A stretch of DNA of 8,133 nt from Sphingobacteriaceae bacterium (GTDB lineage Bacteria > Bacteroidota > Bacteroidia > B-17B0 > Aurantibacillaceae): positions 1 through 8,133 of the forward strand of contig JANYCL010000331.1 of NCBI GenBank assembly GCA_025360355.1, given 5' to 3'. The position numbers and the translations under genes are program-made. Each line of letters begins with the position of its first letter. Position 1 is the stretch's first letter. This document shows, in pieces, positions 1 to 5,885 of this stretch. Below the pieces are notes generated by a model. The model made no database searches and had not been told where the DNA came from. It saw only the letters and a list, made by a program, of their open reading frames with translations.

Positions 1-17
1 ATTTATAAAGACTAAAT

Positions 18-656
18 TTATTTCAACTTAGTAATCAGCTCCACAATTTTTTTATCCCACACTTCTTGTCGCTTTGCATTTAAACCATGATTGGTTTCGC
101 CATCATACATATCTTGTATGGTATTACATTTTTTTAATACAGAATAAAAAGCGGAATCAATTCTGTTTTTCCAATTGAATCTACTAATTGGCTTCATGTA
201 GCCTACGCTTTTTTTAAATTCAGTAGCACAAAGTTTTGCAATGTTCAAATGTCCTTGTTCGTGTTTTAATACATCATCATTTTTATATCTTGGTTTCACC
301 CACGACCTCTCATCAATAGCGTACCATACTTTTAAATTTGGCTCAACATACCCTTCACCGTCCTCACCAGGGAGACCATAGGTGTAAACCGAATCACAAG
401 AGTAGAATACTTTCCAATAAATAGCTGCTGTATATGTTTGCGTATAATCTGCCGTACCTGTAAAATCACTCCACTCTAAGTTCCGGTCGGTAATAATTTT
501 ATACGAATAGTTTTTCTTATCGGACACAGGCGAATCGTCCGACTTGGTCCAAGTGATACAACCTTCAAAATACATAAGAAAAATTAAAGCCGCGATCGTT
601 TTAATAAATATGGATCTGATAAACCGAATATCCGGAGCTCTTAGAAACCAAACCAT
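18..656 (-). CDS. DUF922-type putative membrane-anchored zinc peptidase
   Basis: Complete ORF of 212 residues. Residues 11-30 form a hydrophobic segment ending in Y-F-E-G-C33, which reads as a weak lipoprotein box or otherwise as an N-terminal membrane anchor, so the protein should act outside the cytoplasm. The body resembles the DUF922 family: an 'R-x-L-x-W-x-D-F-x-G' motif at 58-67, an H-E-Q-G-H motif at 132-136 (HExxH, the usual zinc-binding and catalytic signature of metallopeptidases), and a C-terminal Y-D-G-E-T-N-H-G-L-N block at 184-193 followed by Q197 and W200. H190 is a possible third metal ligand, by inference. The start lies 24 bp after the cphB stop on the same strand, with no promoter or terminator visible between them, so co-transcription is likely. 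There is no clear ribosome binding site. Substrate and role are unknown; peptidase activity is inferred from the motif alone. Confidence 0.8.
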   Translation of the reverse strand: MVWFLRAPDIRFIRSIFIKTIAALIFLMYFEGCITWTKSDDSPVSDKKNYSYKIITDRNLEWSDFTGTADYTQTYTAAIYWKVFYSCDSVYTYGLPGEDGEGYVEPNLKVWYAIDERSWVKPRYKNDDVLKHEQGHLNIAKLCATEFKKSVGYMKPISRFNWKNRIDSAFYSVLKKCNTIQDMYDGETNHGLNAKRQEVWDKKIVELITKLK

Positions 657-680
657 AATTTACTTATTAGAATTCTAAGA

Positions 681-1574
681 TCAAATGTCCTGCTGTGACT
701 TAGGCGTTACCGGCTTGAAATGATCAATACTTAATTTTTTACTTTTCAGATCAAAATGATCGCCTAGCGACATAACATGCACAATTAAATTTTCTATTGA
801 AACAGGTTCTCCCATTTCAACATCCGTCATGTTTGTGCTCCGCATATTTGTTGCGTCAACCAAAATAATTAGTCCCGAACCAATTGCTTCCATGCTATTG
901 CCGTCAGTAATTAATAAACCTGTATCTTCTCCTAAGCCAATTCCTAAATTTACAGGGTTACTTGCGCAAGCGTAAAGCAATCTTCCAATTCTTCCACGCT
1001 GCACAAAATGCGTATCAATAATTACATTATTTATAAATCCTAAACCTCCTGTAATTTTTACTTCACCTTTTAATAATGCACCCTGACTACTGCCCTGATA
1101 GATCATGTTGTTTGAACTTGCAGCCGCGCCGGCAGATGTTCCTGAAATAATAAATTCTTCGTTCTCGTATTTCTCCAACAACAAAGTGTGAAACGCAGTA
1201 CCGCCAAAAATTGAAGTTAAACGTAACTGATCTCCGCCGGTGAACATAACTACATCGGCATTTTTTAAACGCTCAACATTTTCAGGTGAATTTGCTTCTT
1301 CGCGTGTTTTAATATTCAACACACCAACATTTAAAACATTCAACTGCTTAAATGCATTTACATATTCCCCGCCAACTTCTTCCGGAATACTTGATGCCGT
1401 TGTAATGATCTCGATACGCGATAAATTACTTTTTGTAGATTCACGGATGATGCGGTATAAAATTCCCTGCTCAAAAAATTTAAGCATTTTAGGCAGATCG
1501 CTGGCGTCGATAGAAAAACTTCCTTTGTCAACAGAACCTCCAATTATTATTAATTTCCCTTTAGGTGCAGCCAT
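681..1574 (-). CDS. cphB: Cyanophycinase (peptidase family S51)
   Basis: 297 residues, with no signal peptide, so cytoplasmic. It should hydrolyse cyanophycin to beta-Asp-Arg dipeptides. The S51 landmarks are all present: G-G-S-V at 12-15, G-G-D-Q at 113-116, the nucleophile elbow G-T-S-A-G at 145-149 with Ser147, D-T-H-F at 187-190 with His189, R-G-R-x-G-R at 193-198, and G-I-G-L-G-E-D-T at 211-218 with Glu216. Spacings Gln116-Ser147 (31), Ser147-His189 (42) and His189-Glu216 (27) match, as I recall it, the Synechocystis enzyme triad Ser132/His174/Glu201 and Gln101. A small difference is Thr188, where I recall Gln in Synechocystis next to the catalytic His. Length is typical. It diverges from cphA across 140 bp, which supports the cyanophycin role over other S51 peptidases such as dipeptidase E. 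The ATG start gives an immediate K-L-I-I-I-G-G beta strand, as expected. Confidence 0.95.
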   Translation of the reverse strand: MAAPKGKLIIIGGSVDKGSFSIDASDLPKMLKFFEQGILYRIIRESTKSNLSRIEIITTASSIPEEVGGEYVNAFKQLNVLNVGVLNIKTREEANSPENVERLKNADVVMFTGGDQLRLTSIFGGTAFHTLLLEKYENEEFIISGTSAGAAASSNNMIYQGSSQGALLKGEVKITGGLGFINNVIIDTHFVQRGRIGRLLYACASNPVNLGIGLGEDTGLLITDGNSMEAIGSGLIILVDATNMRSTNMTDVEMGEPVSIENLIVHVMSLGDHFDLKSKKLSIDHFKPVTPKSQQDI

Positions 1575-1592
1575 TTAAATGTAAAATTTATA

Positions 1593-1627
1593 CAAATCTA
1601 CCTAAACAAACCCGTTATTTCTGCAAA
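1593..1627 (-). promoter_or_regulatory. Candidate Bacteroidota promoter for cphB
   Basis: On the minus strand TAGATTTG (1600-1593) matches the TAnnTTTG -7 box. An upstream TTTG (1627-1624) sits 23 nt away, at the long end of the accepted spacing. Transcription would start near 1587, leaving a leader of about 13 nt before the cphB ATG. Assigned by consensus matching only. Confidence 0.4.
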
Positions 1628-1662
1628 TCATTTATAAATTTCCCTATATTTTACACACTTTA

Positions 1663-1693
1663 TTGTTTAGAAACAGTTTATACTATATATTTA
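1663..1693 (+). promoter_or_regulatory. Candidate Bacteroidota promoter for cphA
   Basis: TTG (1663-1665), a 20-nt spacer, then TATATTTA (1686-1693), one base off TAnnTTTG. The predicted start near 1700 leaves a short leader before the ATG at 1715. The region is very AT-rich, so a chance match is possible. If both candidates are real, the divergent cphA and cphB promoters are back to back and could share a regulator. Confidence 0.3.
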
Positions 1694-1714
1694 AAAAGAT
1701 TAAAACAAGTACTA

Positions 1715-4330
1715 ATGAAGATTATTGACATAAGAGCCTTACGCGGCCCGAATTACTGGTCGAATTACCGGAAAAAACTTATTATAATGAAGTTGGATCT
1801 TGAAGAATTGGAGCAAAGACCAACCAATAAAATAGAAGGATTTTTAGAGCGTATCCAAAAAATGATCCCTTCTTTAAAAACGCACCGTTGTTCGAAAGAT
1901 AACGAAGGTGGATTTTATGAGCGCGTAAAAGAAGGCACATGGATGGGACACGTAATTGAACATATTGCTTTAGAAATTCAATCTTTAGCAGGAATGGAAG
2001 TTGGTTACGGAAGAACGCGCGGAACAGGAACGCCGGGAGTTTACAATGTTGTGTTTTCTTATATGGAAGAAAAGGTTGGGATCTACGCCGCAAAATCTTC
2101 AGTAAGAATTGCCGAAGCTTTAGTTGCAGAAACTGAGTACGATCTGGAAAATGATATAAAAGAAATGCGTCAGATCAGGGAGAGAGAACGTTTTGGTCCA
2201 AGTACCGGTTCTATTGTGGATGAAGCAATAGCAAGGGATATTCCGTTCATCCGTTTAAATTCACAATCGTTAGTGCAATTAGGTTACGGAAAAAATCAGG
2301 TACGTTTCCGCGCAACAATGACGGATAGAACAAGTTCGATAGCTGTTGATCTTGCTGGGAATAAAGATGAAACTAAAAAAATGCTGATCGAAGCAGCAAT
2401 TCCTGTTGCAAAAGGAAGTTGCATTTCAGATATAGAAGAAATTGAAGGCGCTATTAAAGATATTGGTTTTCCATTGGTGTTTAAACCACTCGATGGAAAT
2501 CACGGCAAAGGCGCATCCATAAATGTAAAAACTCTAGAAGATGCAAGAGCTGCATTTGAACACGCTAAAAAATATTCGCGCAGAATTATTGTCGAAAAAT
2601 TTATTACAGGTTACGATTTCCGTGTATTAGTAATTAATAACCGTTTCATCGCAGCTGCTTTACGCGAACCTGCTCACGTAACTGGCGACGGAAAATCTAC
2701 CATTCAACAATTAATTGATAAAGAAAATAAAGATCCGCGAAGAGGTTACGGTCACGAAAATGTGTTGACTGAAATTAGCATCGACCGCGAAACAACAGAG
2801 CAACTCGCTAAAAGTAATTACACTTTAGAAACTGTTTTGAAAAAAGATGAATTGTGTTATTTAAAAGGCACCGCAAATTTAAGTACCGGCGGAACCTCAA
2901 CCGATGTAACAGACATCATGCATCCGAATAATATTTTTATTTGTGAACGCATCTCACGCGTAATTGGTTTAGATATTTGTGGTATCGACATCATGGCAAA
3001 AAATTTAAGCGAGCCATTAGGAGTTACAGGTGGTGTTGTTTTAGAAGTAAATGCAGCGCCAGGATTCAGAATGCATTTAGCGCCCGCAAAAGGTTTACCG
3101 CGCAACGTTGCAGCACCCGTTATCGACATGCTGTATCCTCCCGGAAAAAACTGTCGCATTCCCATCATTGCTATTACAGGAACTAACGGTAAGACTACAA
3201 CGACACGTTTAATTGCACATATTGTAAAAAATAACGGATACAGAGTTGGTTTCACAACATCAGACGGAATTTATGTTCAAAATTCAATGCTCACTAAAGG
3301 CGATACAACAGGTCCGGTTAGTGCAGAATTTATTTTAAAAGACCCTACTGTTGAATTTGCAGTTTTAGAAACAGCACGTGGCGGAATTTTACGCGCAGGT
3401 TTAGGTTTTGGAAGATGCGATGTTGCTGTAGTTACAAATATTCAGGAAGATCATATGGGTCTTATGGATATTAATACACTAAAAGAAATGGCCAACGTAA
3501 AAGGCGTTGTTGCAAAAAGTGTAAAGCGCGATGGCTATGCAGTGTTGAATGCAGATAATAAACATTGCGTTGGTATTGCGGCCGATCTGGATTGTAAGGT
3601 TGCTTATTTTAGTCTGGATGAAAATAATCCTGTAATCACTGAACACTGCAAAAAAAACGGGATCGCTGCTATTTATGAAAATGGTTTCATCACCATTAAA
3701 AAAGGAGAATGGAAATTCAGAGTTGCAAAAGTAACCACCATACCATTAACATTTGGCGGTCGCGTTACATTTATGATCGCCAATGTGCTTGCTGCAACTT
3801 TAGCAACTTACACTTATGGTTTTACCATTGAAGATATAAGAACAAATCTCGAATCATTTATTCCGTCCGCATCACAAACACCGGGACGAATGAATATTTT
3901 TGATTTCAAAGAATATAAAGTGCTAATTGATTTTGCGCACAACGCTGATGGATTCCGCGGTATAAAAGAATTTTTATCTACCATTGAGTCGCCTTATAAG
4001 ATCGGGATTATCACCGGTACAGGCGACAGACGTGATGATGATATCAGAGACATGGGCAGAATTTCTGCAGAAATGTTTGATCATATCATAATCAGGCAAG
4101 ACAAATTTTTACGCGGACGTGAAGCAGATGATATTGTAAAATTATTGGTTGAAGGTATTAAGCAAGTGAATCCTAACCAATCTTACGAATACATTCCTAA
4201 AGAGATAGAGGCGCTTAAACACGCTTTGGATATGGCAAAACCAAAAACATTTATTACTGCGTTAAGCGATGTTATTGATAATGCAATTGATGTTGTCCAA
4301 TCTTATTTAGATAAAGAGAGAGGCTTATAA
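1715..4330 (+). CDS. cphA: Cyanophycin synthetase (CphA1 type)
   Basis: 871 residues. It should polymerise multi-L-arginyl-poly-L-aspartate in the cytoplasm, using ATP to add Asp to the backbone and Arg to Asp side chains. The N domain (about 1-160) opens with the typical R-A-L-R-G-P-N-Y-W-S block at 7-16 and has H79-x-x-E82-H83. The ATP-grasp domain (about 165-475) shows K257-P-L-D-G-N-H-G-K-G-A, V-E-K-F-x-x-G-x-D-F-R at 293-303, Asp425, and the metal-site E444-V-N446-A-A-P-G-F. The Mur-ligase-like domain (about 480-871) shows the P-loop G-T-N-G-K-T-T-T-T at 489-497, T-A-R-G-G-I-L-R at 553-560, D-F-A-H-N at 739-743 and G-D-R-R-D-D-D at 770-776. All three domains are intact, so this is CphA1 rather than the shorter CphA2. 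The reading frame stays open upstream to 1565, but that 50-residue extension overlaps the cphB start and does not resemble the family. I chose the ATG at 1715, which gives the standard N terminus. Confidence 0.96.
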   Translation: MKIIDIRALRGPNYWSNYRKKLIIMKLDLEELEQRPTNKIEGFLERIQKMIPSLKTHRCSKDNEGGFYERVKEGTWMGHVIEHIALEIQSLAGMEVGYGRTRGTGTPGVYNVVFSYMEEKVGIYAAKSSVRIAEALVAETEYDLENDIKEMRQIRERERFGPSTGSIVDEAIARDIPFIRLNSQSLVQLGYGKNQVRFRATMTDRTSSIAVDLAGNKDETKKMLIEAAIPVAKGSCISDIEEIEGAIKDIGFPLVFKPLDGNHGKGASINVKTLEDARAAFEHAKKYSRRIIVEKFITGYDFRVLVINNRFIAAALREPAHVTGDGKSTIQQLIDKENKDPRRGYGHENVLTEISIDRETTEQLAKSNYTLETVLKKDELCYLKGTANLSTGGTSTDVTDIMHPNNIFICERISRVIGLDICGIDIMAKNLSEPLGVTGGVVLEVNAAPGFRMHLAPAKGLPRNVAAPVIDMLYPPGKNCRIPIIAITGTNGKTTTTRLIAHIVKNNGYRVGFTTSDGIYVQNSMLTKGDTTGPVSAEFILKDPTVEFAVLETARGGILRAGLGFGRCDVAVVTNIQEDHMGLMDINTLKEMANVKGVVAKSVKRDGYAVLNADNKHCVGIAADLDCKVAYFSLDENNPVITEHCKKNGIAAIYENGFITIKKGEWKFRVAKVTTIPLTFGGRVTFMIANVLAATLATYTYGFTIEDIRTNLESFIPSASQTPGRMNIFDFKEYKVLIDFAHNADGFRGIKEFLSTIESPYKIGIITGTGDRRDDDIRDMGRISAEMFDHIIIRQDKFLRGREADDIVKLLVEGIKQVNPNQSYEYIPKEIEALKHALDMAKPKTFITALSDVIDNAIDVVQSYLDKERGL

Positions 4331-4407
4331 TGAGTAAAATTGTTTATTTCCTGTTCATATTTATGCCGTTTATTCACTCAATAAAAAGTCGTTTTAGCCT
4401 TTGTTAA
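4330..4407 (+). CDS. Possible 25-residue hydrophobic peptide overlapping the cphA stop
   Basis: The cphA stop and this ATG overlap as TAATG (the last A of TAA is the A of ATG), an arrangement that favours translational coupling. The ORF encodes 25 residues: M-S-K, then a hydrophobic run rich in F, I, V and L, then a basic tail S-I-K-S-R. This resembles a single membrane helix or a signal-peptide fragment. It could equally be a chance ORF or the stub of a decayed gene, and I recognise no family. Confidence 0.15.
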   Translation: MSKIVYFLFIFMPFIHSIKSRFSLC

Positions 4408-4410
4408 CAC

Positions 4411-4438
4411 TTTGATAACCCAAGAGGCATTATCTTTG
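4411..4438 (+). promoter_or_regulatory. Promoter in the cphA-DUF2306 gap
   Basis: TTTG (4411-4414), a 16-nt spacer, then TATCTTTG (4431-4438), an exact match to the TAnnTTTG -7 box. The spacing is slightly short. Transcription would start near 4443-4446. It lies beyond the end of cphA and points at the terminator at 4505-4535, which makes a short transcript the simplest prediction. Confidence 0.45.
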
Positions 4439-4443
4439 TAATA

Positions 4444-4535
4444 GTAAGATATACCACAAACCGACAGGTAAGCTTAAGCGAACTTGGGATACGGGAAAAA
4501 CATTAAGGCCGGAATAATATTCCGGCTTTTTGTTT
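4444..4535 (+). ncRNA. Candidate small RNA or attenuated leader
   Basis: About 90 nt lie between an exact TAnnTTTG promoter box and a strong intrinsic terminator, with no credible ORF. Local pairing is possible: CCG (4461-4463) with CGG (4492-4494), and AAG (4470-4472) with CTT (4483-4485), enclosing the palindrome GCTTAAGC (4472-4479). I do not recognise a known class; the SRP RNA tetraloop motif, tRNA features and common riboswitch cores are absent. It could be a free-standing sRNA, or a leader controlling the DUF2306 gene that starts 95 nt after the terminator. Alternatively it is simply the 3' untranslated region of cphA. The 5' end is inferred from the promoter. Confidence 0.35.
4505..4535 (+). 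terminator. Intrinsic terminator downstream of cphA
   Basis: Perfect 8-bp stem GCCGGAAT (4508-4515) / ATTCCGGC (4519-4526) with a 3-nt loop, extended by a G-T and two A-T pairs, followed by a T-rich tract interrupted by one G. It would end both the cphA transcript and the short transcript predicted from the promoter at 4411-4438. Confidence 0.85.
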
Positions 4536-4630
4536 TCTTTAACGCTCTCCTTCTCTCCAAAATTTGTTAAAGCTATTTACATTGTGTAACACATGTTCTA
4601 GGTTTACGTTAATAATAAAAATCTATTCCG

Positions 4631-5263
4631 GTGATCGTAAGAATAATTTCCAAAATACCATTTGCGGTCATGACAGGTTTTGCTTTCCTTTTATTTGGAA
4701 TTACGTTTATGTATTGGAACTTCAGGCCGGATGTAAACTTTCTTCTCACCAAACCAATTTTAGTTCATCACCCGATTTGGCGCACTGCTTTTTACATTCA
4801 CATTTTCGGCGGCATGCTGGCTATTGTATTGGGTCCGTTTCAATTTCTTAAATATATCAGACGTAAAAATCTAAATCTGCACCGCGTTTTAGGTAAGATC
4901 TATGTGGCTGCGGTGCTATTTATTGCCGCTCCCACGGGTTTATACATGGCTTTTTATGCAAATGGTGGTATTTCTGCATCTATAGGTTTTATACTCATGA
5001 GTATTCTGTGGTTCTATACAACTTTTATGGCGGTTAACACCATCCGTAAAAAACAAGTGAACGAACATATTAAATGGATGGTGCGCAGTTATGCCATGAC
5101 CTTTGCAGCGGTTACGCTGCGTTTATGGGTTCCTTTTTTATCTCTCGCAATTAATATGGAACATTTGAAAGTCATCATCATAACAGCATGGATCAGTTGG
5201 TTATTTAATTTGGTAGCCGCTGAATTCATTTTAAAATTAAAACCTGAATCCCTTCAATCTTAA
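4631..5263 (+). CDS. DUF2306 family integral membrane protein
   Basis: 210 residues with a GTG start; the next in-frame ATG (Met14, at 4670) would cut into the first helix, so GTG is preferred. Six hydrophobic segments are visible at about 10-29, 52-73, 88-109, 114-135, 152-173 and 180-201. Family-like features are the H57-I-F-G-G segment in helix 2 running to G-P-F-Q-F at 68-72, L-H84-R-x-L-G-K-I-Y, and E-H146-I-K-W-M-V-R-S-Y-A-M-T followed by A-V-T-L-R. The histidines at 57, 84 and 146 lie in the conserved blocks and could bind a metal or heme, but that is inference; the family's biochemical role is not known to me. It sits alone between a terminator upstream and the next gene 57 bp downstream, and may share a transcript with that gene. 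No strong promoter is visible in 4536-4630. Confidence 0.85.
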   Translation: MIVRIISKIPFAVMTGFAFLLFGITFMYWNFRPDVNFLLTKPILVHHPIWRTAFYIHIFGGMLAIVLGPFQFLKYIRRKNLNLHRVLGKIYVAAVLFIAAPTGLYMAFYANGGISASIGFILMSILWFYTTFMAVNTIRKKQVNEHIKWMVRSYAMTFAAVTLRLWVPFLSLAINMEHLKVIIITAWISWLFNLVAAEFILKLKPESLQS

Positions 5264-5294
5264 TAATGAAGTAGAACAAAGTACACTTCATTAT
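5263..5294. repeat. Perfect 10-bp inverted repeat between two genes
   Basis: ATAATGAAGT (5263-5272) and ACTTCATTAT (5285-5294) are exact reverse complements around a 12-nt loop, starting on the last base of the DUF2306 stop codon. No T tract follows on either strand, so it is not a standard terminator. It may be an RNA-stability hairpin at the 3' end of the DUF2306 message, an operator, or a structure in the leader of the next gene. Confidence 0.55.
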
Positions 5295-5320
5295 AATTAA
5301 AAAATAAAAAAAATAAAACC

Positions 5321-5791
5321 ATGAAAACAACGATCACAAAAATTGGATTATTAGGAATAGCGGGAGCTATTGCGTTTGCACTGTGTTCTTTTAAAACAAC
5401 AATGCCGCCAACAAAAAAAGCGGTTCCGACAGAAGAAGACGAATGGGCCGAGTGGACCAAAGTTCATGACTTTGTTGATGAAAAAATTTGTACTGTCATT
5501 ATCGAAAGTGAAAAAAGCAAAGGTCACGATGTACACATCCAAAGTTTTAGCAGATGTCCGAGCGGTTATGAATCGAACATCGCCACCAAACAGGAAAATG
5601 TAAAAGTTGACAAATTTGTTTTCGGAAAAATAAATCTTTACAAAGGCTGTTCACCAAAATACATTTGCGATTTTAAAGTTTGTGTTGCAAAAGGAACGGC
5701 TTTAGTGAAAACAAAAGAAATGACGGAGTATATTCCAATTGCCGATTGGTTAAGCAAAAAAGATACTAAAGGGGCTGTTGTAAAAGGATAA
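5321..5791 (+). CDS. Small exported cysteine-containing protein of unknown function
   Basis: 156 residues; I do not recognise a family. Residues 1-8 are polar and basic, and 9-22 form a hydrophobic signal core (G-L-L-G-I-A-G-A-I-A-F-A-L-C). Cys22 follows F-A-L, a poor lipobox, so cleavage by signal peptidase I or II is undecided. The next stretch (about 24-48) is charged and proline-containing. The remainder has five cysteines (57, 79, 110, 116, 121), with 110-121 close together as C-x5-C-x4-C, suggesting disulfides in the periplasm or outside the cell. No metal or catalytic motif is obvious. The ATG is preceded by an A-rich leader with no Shine-Dalgarno, typical for the phylum. A terminator follows directly. 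No TAnnTTTG box is visible just upstream, so it may depend on read-through from the DUF2306 gene. Confidence 0.75.
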   Translation: MKTTITKIGLLGIAGAIAFALCSFKTTMPPTKKAVPTEEDEWAEWTKVHDFVDEKICTVIIESEKSKGHDVHIQSFSRCPSGYESNIATKQENVKVDKFVFGKINLYKGCSPKYICDFKVCVAKGTALVKTKEMTEYIPIADWLSKKDTKGAVVKG

Positions 5792-5807
5792 ATAATACTC
5801 TTTACTA

Positions 5808-5843
5808 GGGGGAAATGGGCGTTTACTCATTTGCCCCTTTTTT
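5808..5843 (+). terminator. Intrinsic terminator after the small exported protein gene
   Basis: GGGGGAAATG (5808-5817) pairs with CATTTGCCCC (5828-5837) apart from one central G-G mismatch, around a 10-nt loop, and six T residues follow (5838-5843). It isolates the next gene from upstream transcription. Confidence 0.8.
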
Positions 5844-5885
5844 ATTCATAAAATCTTTTAATTTAGCTCAAATTAAAAAAATCTT

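Noticed and set aside
1565..1714. A 50-residue N-terminal extension of CphA starting at 1565
   Set aside because: It overlaps the cphB start codon, contains the divergent promoter region, and has AT-driven composition. The family N terminus begins exactly at the ATG at 1715.
2857..3255. Antisense ORF of 132 codons within cphA
   Set aside because: It lies opposite a strongly conserved stretch of cphA and its translation shows no signal or domain; a shadow of the real gene.
4444..4500. SRP RNA, tRNA or known riboswitch in the cphA downstream gap
   Set aside because: The SRP GGAA-type apical motif, a cloverleaf with T-loop, and common riboswitch cores could not be found, so it is kept only as an unclassified candidate.
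4583..4593. Short palindrome TGTGT-A-ACACA upstream of the DUF2306 gene as an operator
   Set aside because: Arms of only 5 bp and no extended symmetry; expected by chance and unsupported by a nearby convincing promoter.
4564..4851. ORF of 95 codons overlapping the start of the DUF2306 gene
   Set aside because: It is out of frame with the clearly conserved membrane protein and has an unlikely Cys/His/Ser-rich composition.
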